Position numbers and translations under genes: made by a program
The notes under the pieces: model-generated
What the model saw: the letters and a program-made list of their open reading frames with translations, nothing else
Database searches by the model: none
What the model was told of the DNA's origin: nothing
DNA from: Gemmatimonadota bacterium
GTDB taxonomy: Bacteria; Gemmatimonadota; Gemmatimonadetes; Gemmatimonadales; GWC2-71-9
Reading direction: 5' to 3'
Assembly: GCA_020351775.1 (NCBI GenBank)
Contig: CP070666.1
Coordinates: forward strand, 2,815,486-2,848,100
Length of the DNA: 32,615 bases
Part shown: positions 1 to 7,091 of the stretch, piece by piece
Position numbering within the stretch: the stretch's first letter is position 1
Layout: each line of letters opens with the position of its first letter

Positions 1-306
1 CACATGCAGGTCCCGGCGGCGCAACTTGATCCCCAGAGCTACGGGAAGCGCACGTCCGTGGAGTCCGTGAAATCCGTATGTCTTCAAGTAGTGCGGAAAA
101 CGGCTCGAGCAGCCGATGCCCGATACGAAGACGGTCTTCTCGGGTTGTAGCTGCTCCGCCTCAAGCAGACGCTCTACGGCGGTCAGGACGGCATGATCAC
201 CACAGCCCGGGCACCACCGCGCGACCGCACCCTCGTAATCCTGCATCGAGTAGTATTGGTCTTCATCCTGTCCGCTTCCGAGCAACGAGCACGCCATGTG
301 TGTCAT
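1..306 (-). CDS. korB: 2-oxoacid:ferredoxin oxidoreductase beta subunit, N-terminal part (runs off the window)
   Basis: The first 102 codons of the beta (TPP-binding) subunit read leftwards from ATG at 306 and leave the window at base 1. Visible signatures are WCPGCGDH near residue 33, GIGCSSRFPHYLKTYGFHG near residues 62-80, and HGRALPVALGIKL after it. In the 2-oxoglutarate/2-oxoacid:ferredoxin oxidoreductase family these Cys residues bind a 4Fe-4S cluster and the HGR segment belongs to the TPP site. The start overlaps the korA stop by four bases (ATGA), which is typical translational coupling. With the alpha-gamma subunit it would catalyse CoA- and ferredoxin-dependent oxidative decarboxylation of a 2-oxoacid, or the reverse. 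The exact 2-oxoacid cannot be fixed from this part. Confidence 0.93.
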   Translation of the reverse strand, partial: MTHMACSLLGSGQDEDQYYSMQDYEGAVARWCPGCGDHAVLTAVERLLEAEQLQPEKTVFVSGIGCSSRFPHYLKTYGFHGLHGRALPVALGIKLRRRDLHV

Positions 307-2231
307 TTCTTCGCTCCATTCGGCATGTGATCACGAATGGCCTTTAGAATGTTTCCGGGGCGGAGCGGCTGACCCGGGACCCGCGTCCAACAGTCCACGT
401 CGACCAGTGTGCTGGCTCTCAGCAGCCAGCAGAGCTGACCCCGCCGCCTATTCTCGTACGTGATGAAAGGATCATTGGGATCGTCACTGTAATTGATCTC
501 AACCGTCATAACTTTCTTGAAGCCGCTGAAGATCTCCTTGAGGCCCGGTTCCAATGGTGAGAGGAACCGCAGGTGCAGCGATGACACCGACAATCCCTCC
601 TCGCGAGCGCGGTCAACGGCTTCCTCGATCGCACCCCACGTGCTGCCCCATCCAACTACCAACAGATCTCCCGACTCATCACCATGCACTTTTGGCCGCT
701 TCAACGTCTGCTGGAACACTGCCATCTTGCGGGCTCTCATCTGGCAGCCCCGCTCGTGAACGTCGGGGCTGTAGCCGATCTTGCTCCGCTCGTCATGCGA
801 GAGCCCTGTCGCTATGAACACCCCTCCCGGCTGACCGGGTATGATCCGCTGGGACAGCCCCAATTGCTGATCCCACGCATACGGCAGTGTCCCCTCCGGT
901 ACCGGGTGCAGATCGAGCGGTGCGGCCATCCATTCCGACTTCAGATCGGGCCGGGGGAACGGCTGCACTCCCGTCGCAAGGTTCGCATCCGACAGTACGA
1001 TCACAACGCAGCGAAACGCCTCGGCTATGCGTCGCGCCGTTGTCATGCACAGAAAGCACTCCTCCATCGTGGCAGGTGCCAATACAACGTGGGGTGCGTC
1101 ACCCGGTTGACCGAAAATCGAGGCGAGCAGATCCGATTGCTCGATCTTGGTCGGGAGTCCGGTGCTGGGTCCACCCCGCTGCACATCCACCACGACAAGG
1201 GGCGTTTCAGTCATGACAGCGAGGCCGATGAATTCCAGCTTGAGAGCCAGGCCGGGGCCCGAAGTGATCGTGAACGCTACCTTACCGGCAAACGACGCCC
1301 CGACTGCCACCCCTGCAGCCGCTATCTCATCCTCCGCCTGATGGACGACGCCTCCGAACTGCTCGAAGACGTCGCCGAGATGGTGCGAGGCCGACGTCGC
1401 CGGGGTGATGGGATACATTGCGCATAGTTCCATGCCGGCGGCGATGCCGCCAAAGGCGATCGCCTGATTCCCATTCATCACGACCCGCGGCTGTTCGGAC
1501 TCCTTCGTTTCGATGTCGATGCGGAAGTCGAGGTTCTCGCTGGCCCATTTGTGACCCAACTCCAGCAGAGCCACGTTGTTCTCGTAAACCTCTTTGGCCT
1601 TGCGCTTGAACTGCAGCGCAATCAAGTCGCGGATCTTGCCGAGATCGCGTGAATAGATCCAGGCGAGGATCCCGAGGGCCAGCATGTTCTTCCCCCGTCG
1701 GGGGTTTTCCACGATCGTGAGGCTCTGCTCTTCCATAGGAACCGGTATAAAGCGGTAGGACCGATGGCTCATCTCCTCCATGGCCTCTTCCCACTGCTTG
1801 CGGATGTCCGGGTCCTCGTGGGACTCCCACATATCCTCGATCAAAATGATCGCGTCTTCGGCCAAGGCGTCCATCCGGTGGCGGGCGAGCAGCACTTGCT
1901 CGTTGAAAGCCATGACCAGGTTGGCGTGATCGCCCCAGTTGGTGACGGGGCCCGTTCCGATGCGGATGCGGTTGCCGCTGGCGCTCGCCGGAGTCCTCGC
2001 TGGCGGCTGGATCTCAGCCGGGATGATCTCGACCGTCCACACGCCGTTGCCCATCTTCGCCGAGACCGATCCGAAAATCTGACTGGCCTTCTGTGCCCCT
2101 TCACCCGAGTCCGTCACCACCTCAACCGTGTGCTCCTTCACGCGGATGGTCTCAACCGATCTCGCCTTACGCCTCTTGGGCTTTTTATCCTTCAATGCTT
2201 TCGTCTCTGAAGCAGGTGTAGTCGCAGTCAT
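303..2231 (-). CDS. korA: 2-oxoacid:acceptor oxidoreductase, fused gamma-alpha subunit
   Basis: This 642-residue protein has the gamma (POR) domain at about residues 38-230 and the pyrimidine-binding alpha domain from about 253, with the YPITPAT motif at 273-279, a conserved EDEIAAAGVAVGASFAG stretch, TSGPGLALK, and QRGGPSTGLPTK. Together with KorB it forms a cytoplasmic ferredoxin-linked 2-oxoacid oxidoreductase, most like the KorAB 2-oxoglutarate type in which gamma and alpha are fused. The first 30 residues are a Lys/Arg-rich extension that precedes the conserved core. The ATG at 2231 has a GAAGG-type ribosome site a few bases upstream. It is divergent from the PLP enzyme at 2730. Substrate preference (2-oxoglutarate versus branched or aromatic 2-oxoacids) is inferred from the fusion architecture only. 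Confidence 0.92.
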   Translation of the reverse strand: MTATTPASETKALKDKKPKRRKARSVETIRVKEHTVEVVTDSGEGAQKASQIFGSVSAKMGNGVWTVEIIPAEIQPPARTPASASGNRIRIGTGPVTNWGDHANLVMAFNEQVLLARHRMDALAEDAIILIEDMWESHEDPDIRKQWEEAMEEMSHRSYRFIPVPMEEQSLTIVENPRRGKNMLALGILAWIYSRDLGKIRDLIALQFKRKAKEVYENNVALLELGHKWASENLDFRIDIETKESEQPRVVMNGNQAIAFGGIAAGMELCAMYPITPATSASHHLGDVFEQFGGVVHQAEDEIAAAGVAVGASFAGKVAFTITSGPGLALKLEFIGLAVMTETPLVVVDVQRGGPSTGLPTKIEQSDLLASIFGQPGDAPHVVLAPATMEECFLCMTTARRIAEAFRCVVIVLSDANLATGVQPFPRPDLKSEWMAAPLDLHPVPEGTLPYAWDQQLGLSQRIIPGQPGGVFIATGLSHDERSKIGYSPDVHERGCQMRARKMAVFQQTLKRPKVHGDESGDLLVVGWGSTWGAIEEAVDRAREEGLSVSSLHLRFLSPLEPGLKEIFSGFKKVMTVEINYSDDPNDPFITYENRRRGQLCWLLRASTLVDVDCWTRVPGQPLRPGNILKAIRDHMPNGAKK

Positions 2232-2729
2232 TGTCTACCTTCGCTGAGAGATCGTGTACACTCAAGCTGGGACCTTCCCAAGAACCCGGTGCCAACTACT
2301 ATGTGCCCGCCCTGACGAACCACCCTCCGTTCCCACAGAGTGCAGTTTTCGTAGGACGGGCAGCCGATACCACCAGTTGTCGCAATCCCGGCGTTCGGGT
2401 CCTCTGTGAGCCTCGATTTCCAACCACCAACAAAATAACCACCTCTGGGCTAGAGTTGGACCTGACGAGCATCTGTGAAGAAACCTTCACCGCTGCCTCA
2501 AACTTCTGCGCCGCAGGAGGTTACGGGTCGCGGTTCCCCCGCGTCGCGGCGCGTGCTGGCCCCGATTCGTGCGGGTCCGCTCGCCAATATAGGTACCGCT
2601 CCACACAACGCTAATAGTGGAAACTACTCATCTGCTTCTACTCCTCTTCGGCCTACCCTCGCCTGCCGCCTGCCCTATCTTAGTCGAATATCAACTGTCA
2701 AATCCCTGAACCAAGCCAGAGGTGGCCCA
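2232..2729. other. 498-bp divergent intergenic region
   Basis: This gap lies between divergently read korA and the class V PLP enzyme. No open frame in it resembles a protein, and no tRNA or strong hairpin was seen. On the plus side a TATCTT hexamer at 2676-2681 lies 48 bp before the PLP-enzyme start and may be a -10 element. On the minus side TTGGGA is followed 17 bases later by TACACG near 2248-2276, a weak promoter candidate for korA. An in-frame upward extension of the PLP-enzyme frame to 2475 exists but codes for low-complexity, non-homologous sequence. Confidence 0.4.
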
Positions 2730-4022
2730 ATGAACTCGACCGGGCGACGCGCGTTTTTCCGGAGATTCATGGGCGGGCTGGCGGCGACGGTGGCCCTCCC
2801 CCCAGTCATTTCCGAACGGGACTGGCGGTCGGGAGCGCGAGTCCCGCGACTCCCGAAACTATCCGAAGCCCCACCTGACGAAGCCTACTGGAGGCTGGTG
2901 GCCCAGCAGTTCTCGTTGCGGGCCGGACTCGTGATGATGAATGCCGCCAATCTCTGTCCTTCGCCATACCAGGTGGCTCAGTCTGTCAACCGCCTGACCG
3001 CAGATGTGGACGGCGATGCTTCGTTCCAGAATCGCGCTAAGTTCGGCCCTTTGCGGGAATCAGCCCGGCAACGACTCGCTGCATACGTGGGCGCCGACCC
3101 AGATGAAATCGCGATCACGCGCAACACTAGTGAGGGTAACAATACGGTCGTCAACGGACTGGTACTCGGGCCGGGTGACGAGGTGGTCATCTGGGACCAG
3201 AACCATCCCACCAACAACCTTGCCTGGGATGTGCGCGCCGATCGATACGGCTTCCGGGTGAAGCGTGTGACAACCCCATCGTCTCCGGGCTCGGAGGCCG
3301 AGCTCGTGGAGCCGTTCCTCCAGGCGTTCACCCCGGACATGAGGGTGCTGGCCTTCAGCCACGTGTCCAACGTGTCGGGAGTTGCCCTACCGGCGCAGCA
3401 GCTGTGCGACCGGGCCCGTGAGCGCGGGATATTCACGCTGGTAGATGGCGCTCAGACCTTCGGGGCCTTGCGCCTGGATCTGCACGGCATGGGTTGCGAC
3501 GCCTTCACCGGCAGCTCACACAAGTGGTTCGTGGGACCCAAAGAAGCCGGCGTACTGTACGTGCGCCGAGACCGCGTGCCAGAGATCTGGCCCAGCGACG
3601 TTGGGGTGGGCTGGCAGGCCGCTCTCCAGAACGGTGCCCAGAAGTTCGAGAACCTGGGGCAGCGCGATGACGCGGCAGTAGCTGCCATGGGGACTACCGT
3701 GGCGTTCCACGAGACGATCGGGATCGACGCTGTCGAGGTCCGCGTGCGTCAGTTGGCGGACGCTCTGAAGCAAGGTCTCTCGGCTGCAATCCCTGATATC
3801 AGGTTCCACACGCCCCTCGATCCGCAGCTTAGCGCGGGCGTTGTCGTATTCCTCCCCGCAAACGCCGACGCAGGGCAGCTTTTCGAGGTGCTCTACTCGG
3901 ATCACAAGATTGCCGGAGCCGCAATGGGGGGCGAGTTCACCGGTGTGCGGCTGTCACCCCACATCTACAACACGATGGCAGAGGTAGAGCGTGTCATCGA
4001 CGTGATCGCGGCGCTGGCATGA
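2730..4022 (+). CDS. class V aminotransferase-fold PLP enzyme (isopenicillin-N-epimerase/cysteine-desulfurase-like) with Tat-type signal
   Basis: This 430-residue fold-type I PLP enzyme has VDGAQ at 238-242 (Asp239 pairs with the PLP pyridine nitrogen), SSHKW at 262-266 (Lys265 is the expected Schiff-base lysine), and the TRNTSEGNN phosphate-cup region at 130-138. It most resembles the isopenicillin N epimerase/CsdA-like branch. No obvious catalytic Cys loop of the SGSAC type is present, so cysteine desulfurase activity is unlikely. The N-terminus carries GRRAFFRRFMGG followed by LAATVALPP, a twin-arginine plus hydrophobic pattern that implies export of the folded holoenzyme. I chose ATG 2730 because AGAGGTGG lies just upstream and because the signal begins there; an earlier in-frame start at 2475 adds non-homologous residues. 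Substrate unknown. Confidence 0.85.
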   Translation: MNSTGRRAFFRRFMGGLAATVALPPVISERDWRSGARVPRLPKLSEAPPDEAYWRLVAQQFSLRAGLVMMNAANLCPSPYQVAQSVNRLTADVDGDASFQNRAKFGPLRESARQRLAAYVGADPDEIAITRNTSEGNNTVVNGLVLGPGDEVVIWDQNHPTNNLAWDVRADRYGFRVKRVTTPSSPGSEAELVEPFLQAFTPDMRVLAFSHVSNVSGVALPAQQLCDRARERGIFTLVDGAQTFGALRLDLHGMGCDAFTGSSHKWFVGPKEAGVLYVRRDRVPEIWPSDVGVGWQAALQNGAQKFENLGQRDDAAVAAMGTTVAFHETIGIDAVEVRVRQLADALKQGLSAAIPDIRFHTPLDPQLSAGVVVFLPANADAGQLFEVLYSDHKIAGAAMGGEFTGVRLSPHIYNTMAEVERVIDVIAALA

Positions 4023-4105
4023 TCCGGCAGGCCCGGCGGGCCATCACCTGGCGTCTGAAGCGGCCAATCGCTACTATGCGCGGTCGCCCTCACGAGGAGT
4101 CACAG

Positions 4106-4640
4106 ATGCCCACCGCAGAGACTATCCTCGGCCTCAAGGGTCGGGGAAGTGGTGACCATTGTTCCCGATGATTCAGTGCTGGCTGCGGCTCATCTAATGA
4201 ACCGATGCGGCATCGGCGGGTTGGTCGTCACCGAAGATGAGCAGATTGTCGGGGTGATCACGGAGCGCGATGTACTGCGCCGCGTGGTGATGACGGACCC
4301 CGTCGTGACCTGCCGACCGGAGTCGAAGCTGGAAGAGTGTAGCGCAACGATGACAGAGAAACGCATCCGCCACCTGCCCGTGGCGGATGAACACGGCTTA
4401 GTGGGGATCATCACTAGCGGTGACATCCTGGCCTATCAGGTCGACGACCAGGAGGCCACCATTCGGCACCTCAACAGCTACATCTTCAGCCTTCGTGAGA
4501 GACTCCGTCGGCGCCGGTGCGCCGCCGACGGCACTCGCCTCGGGCCAACTACTCCTCGCCCTCCGTCCGCCCGCCGAGCTGCTGGTCGATCAAGAGAAGG
4601 CCTGACCCGCTGTCACCGACCAACTGCATCTGAGCGATGA
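4106..4640 (+). CDS. CBS-domain pair protein with an apparent frameshift near its start
   Basis: Two CBS repeats are visible in the frame that opens at GTG 4149: DDSVLAAAHLMNRCGIGGLVV, then VITERDVLRRVV, then a second repeat with RIRHLPVADEHGLVGIITSGD. Such pairs bind adenosyl nucleotides and act as energy or redox sensors. The natural start is probably ATG 4106, which has a perfect AGGAG at 4095-4099, but that frame stops after 21 codons. Removing one G from the run at 4143-4146 joins MPTAETILGLKGRE directly to VVTIVPDD, as expected for the family. This is either a sequencing or assembly error or a true frameshift. The Arg-rich tail after about 4495 looks non-native: it overlaps the opposite ferritin gene by 92 bp and runs across a hairpin, so the real 3' end is uncertain. 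Confidence 0.75.
4505..4531. terminator. hairpin between convergent CBS and ferritin genes
   Basis: A perfect 9-bp stem, CCGTCGGCG (4505-4513) with CGCCGACGG (4523-4531), encloses a 9-base loop. It lies just beyond the end of ferritin and near the expected end of the CBS gene, as a bidirectional terminator would. There is no clear T-run on either side, so intrinsic termination is only a suggestion. Confidence 0.4.
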
Positions 4641-5049
4641 TGTCGCTGACGGTCTTCTCTTCCTCGGTCTGCTCGGAGATGAACCACTGCAACAATATCT
4701 GGGCCGGGTAGTCCTTCTCTTCCACGCTCAGTTCGTACAGGTTGGTGATCGCGGTGGTAACCTTCTGTTCGTGCTTGAGACTCTGCTTCATCACTTGCAG
4801 TGGGCTCTTGAACTGCGACGGTGGCTTCCCCAGGGCTTTCAGAACAACGTGACCGCCATTGTCGAGCATGAAGTCGAATAGCTTCATCGCGTGGGCTTGC
4901 TCCTCCAGATGCTGCATGCGCATCCAGTGGGAGAACCCAGGAAGGTTGTGTTCGTCGAAGTAGGCCGCCATCGCGAGGTAGATGTACGCGGACTCCAGCT
5001 CCATTGCTATTTGGTCGTTGATTGCAGCCTCAACGGCTTTCGTCGGCAT
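4549..5049 (-). CDS. ftnA: non-haem ferritin
   Basis: This 166-residue ferritin-like four-helix protein stores iron as a 24-mer shell. Ferroxidase residues match E. coli FtnA numbering: Glu17, Glu50, His53, Glu94, Gln127 and Glu130, with Tyr24 also present, so both the A/B sites and the third (C) site appear intact. The length fits bacterial ferritin. It is not bacterioferritin, because Met52 of the haem-binding pattern is absent and the sequence follows the Ftn family. ATG 5049 has GGAG seven bases upstream. It is convergent with the CBS protein. The C-terminal tail beyond residue 150 is Gly/Glu-rich and less conserved. Confidence 0.93.
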   Translation of the reverse strand: MPTKAVEAAINDQIAMELESAYIYLAMAAYFDEHNLPGFSHWMRMQHLEEQAHAMKLFDFMLDNGGHVVLKALGKPPSQFKSPLQVMKQSLKHEQKVTTAITNLYELSVEEKDYPAQILLQWFISEQTEEEKTVSDIIAQMQLVGDSGSGLLLIDQQLGGRTEGEE

Positions 5050-5063
5050 CTATAGACTCCGAT

Positions 5064-5069
5064 ATTCTA
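5064..5069 (-). promoter_or_regulatory. putative -10 element of ferritin
   Basis: On the minus strand TAGAAT (5 of 6 to TATAAT) lies 14 bases upstream of the ferritin start, in a locally AT-rich patch. GGAG follows at 5057-5060. No good -35 was found at the right spacing, and no clear Fur-like palindrome was seen. Confidence 0.3.
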
Positions 5070-5248
5070 CAAAAGTGGGGTACAGCTGCCGGATCACGCG
5101 GGCCGGTGCGAAGAATCTACCGAGCAGGGTCGAGTGATTCCAGAGCGGTCGGAGAATGGCTTGCGCACTGCCACTGGCATCGCCCTGCTAGGCAGCGCAC
5201 TATGTCGTACTACAGGTTGATCTCACCTCACTGACAGGGAGCGCGGAG

Positions 5249-6910
5249 ATGTCGCGGCACGTAGCGGAACTGATACTCGAGCTGGGAGAACACCAGAAGG
5301 CTGTAGATGCCCGGCTGCAGACGTGGCAGTCGGAGCAGATCGGCCGCCGGATCTGGGAAAAGGACCACACTGTCTGGGCCGCCGAGCCGCTACCCGACAT
5401 CACCGATCGGTTGGGCTGGCTGTCGCTCCCCTCAACCTCGCCGGACGAGGTAGAGCAAATCGAGGCAGCGGCTCGGGAGGTGGAACCTGAGGGCTTCCGG
5501 CACGTGGTGCTTCTTGGGATGGGTGGCTCGAGCCTTGCCCCCGAGGTGTTTGCGGCGGTCTTCGGCAGCACGCCGGGCCGTCCCAGGCTGCTGGTGCTCG
5601 ACTCGACGCATCCGGATGCCGTGCTGCACGTCGAGCGCCAGATAGCGCCTGCGAACACCCTGTTCGTGGTTTCCAGCAAGTCGGGTACTACTCTGGAGAC
5701 TCTGGCACTGTTTCGCGCTTTCTGGAGTCGAGTCGCCGATGTCAGCACATCGCCTGGTCAGCACTTCTTGGCGATAACCGATCCGGGCAGCCCCCTTGAG
5801 GGATTGGCGGAGCGGCGGCAGTTCAGGCGTGTGTTTAATGCCCCGGCCGACGTCGGTGGACGTTACTCGGCGTTGTCACCGTTTGGCCTCGTACCGGCCG
5901 CGCTGATTGGGGCTGAAATTCGAGGGATCCTCTCGAGTGCTCGTATCATGGCCGAGACCTGTTCCCAGTCGGTCGATCCGAGGCTCAATCCGGGACTTAC
6001 CCTAGGTGCGGTACTTGGGGAGCCGGCTTTGGCCGGCGTCGACAAGATCACTTTCATCACTTCACCTTCGTTGGCACGGTTCCCTTCGTGGATCGAGCAA
6101 CTGATTGCCGAGAGCACGGGCAAGAATGGCAAGGGTATCCTGCCCGTGGAGTCCGAACCCGAATTGCCTATCGATAGCTATGGTATGGACCGGTTTTTCG
6201 TGTTCATTACGCTGGAACAAGATGGTGCGGCCCAGTTCGCAGCAGACGCTGCACGCCTCGCCAGCGCCGGTCATCCGGTCGCGCACGTGCAACTGCCCCG
6301 GAAGACGGCGTTGGGCCATGAGATATTCCGTTGGGAGCTGGCCGTCGCGGCGGCCGGGGCGATTCTGGGAATCAACCCATTCGACCAACCTGACGTGCAG
6401 CTAGCCAAGGATCTGGCGCGCCGCGCCATGGAGGATCCCGATACAGTGGACGGGATTTCTGGTGGCGGCGGATCGACGATATCGGCCCGGTCTCACGGAC
6501 TGGCGCAACAGCTGGAGCGGTGGTTGAGGGCTGAGCCCGGAGACTATTTCGCCATCCAGGCCTACCTCGCCCCGAGTGCCGAGATCGATGCCGCGCTGCG
6601 GCAGGCGCGCGGCGATCTGGGACGGCGGCTCCGAGTCGCGACGACCTCGGGCTACGGTCCGCGCTTTCTTCACTCGACCGGGCAGCTGCACAAGGGCGGT
6701 CCGGCTGGCGGCCACTTCTTGCAGTTGGTGGACCAGCCCCAGACAGTCGCTCCTGTTCCAGAGACCGACTACACATTCGCTGAACTGATTCGAGCGCAGG
6801 CCGCGGGGGATTTCGGAGCCTTGCTGCAACGTGGCCGCAGCGTACTGCGGGTCGATCTGGAGGACGACGTAGCCGGGGGGCTCGAGCGGCTGCTCACGCT
6901 GCTGCCGTGA
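5249..6910 (+). CDS. pgi: glucose-6-phosphate isomerase of the Tal-Pgi type
   Basis: This 553-residue enzyme interconverts glucose 6-phosphate and fructose 6-phosphate. Family marks are LLGMGGSSLAPEVF at 88-101, SSKSGTTLE at 142-150 (the sugar-phosphate SIS site), ESTGKNGKG at 288-296, and SGYGPRFLHSTGQLHKGGP at 467-485 with the catalytic-type Lys482. The sequence follows the C-terminal isomerase half of bifunctional transaldolase/phosphoglucose isomerases rather than E. coli-type Pgi, yet no transaldolase domain precedes it. ATG 5249 has AGGGAG at 5236-5241. Neighbouring glk and otsA also use glucose 6-phosphate but lie 9 kb away. Confidence 0.9.
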   Translation: MSRHVAELILELGEHQKAVDARLQTWQSEQIGRRIWEKDHTVWAAEPLPDITDRLGWLSLPSTSPDEVEQIEAAAREVEPEGFRHVVLLGMGGSSLAPEVFAAVFGSTPGRPRLLVLDSTHPDAVLHVERQIAPANTLFVVSSKSGTTLETLALFRAFWSRVADVSTSPGQHFLAITDPGSPLEGLAERRQFRRVFNAPADVGGRYSALSPFGLVPAALIGAEIRGILSSARIMAETCSQSVDPRLNPGLTLGAVLGEPALAGVDKITFITSPSLARFPSWIEQLIAESTGKNGKGILPVESEPELPIDSYGMDRFFVFITLEQDGAAQFAADAARLASAGHPVAHVQLPRKTALGHEIFRWELAVAAAGAILGINPFDQPDVQLAKDLARRAMEDPDTVDGISGGGGSTISARSHGLAQQLERWLRAEPGDYFAIQAYLAPSAEIDAALRQARGDLGRRLRVATTSGYGPRFLHSTGQLHKGGPAGGHFLQLVDQPQTVAPVPETDYTFAELIRAQAAGDFGALLQRGRSVLRVDLEDDVAGGLERLLTLLP

Positions 6911-7033
6911 CGGATTGAAGGAGCGAGTCAGATCGGAACCGGTGGTCCCAGATCGCAGACAGTGCACCGCAGTGCCTGTACGTATCAGGACGGAGACGCG
7001 ATTCAGCCACAGCCCCCGATATCCAGTCGCCCC

Positions 7034-7061
7034 TTGCGCGGTCCGGTTGGGCCGTTACCTT
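7034..7061 (+). promoter_or_regulatory. putative promoter of the B12-type radical SAM gene
   Basis: TTGCGC at 7034-7039 and TACCTT at 7056-7061 are 16 bases apart. Read as a Bacteroidetes-like pattern it is TTG, 19 bases, then TAnnTTG. A start of transcription near 7068 would leave a leader of about 24 bases before the TTG start at 7092, which supports that start over the longer frame. Confidence 0.35.
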
Positions 7062-7091
7062 GCAACGTCCTTTCTCAGGCTGGTTTTCAAC

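Noticed and set aside
684..1427. 247-residue open frame on the plus strand
   Set aside because: It lies wholly antisense to korA, whose family motifs are unmistakable. The product is Arg/His-rich and has no domain-like pattern.
2475..2729. Upstream extension of the PLP-enzyme frame
   Set aside because: The 85 extra residues are low-complexity and would bury the Tat-like signal. The ATG at 2730 has a good ribosome site.
6915..7091. Upstream extension of the B12 radical SAM frame
   Set aside because: The added residues are not family-like and cover the putative promoter. The conserved N-terminus begins at 7092.
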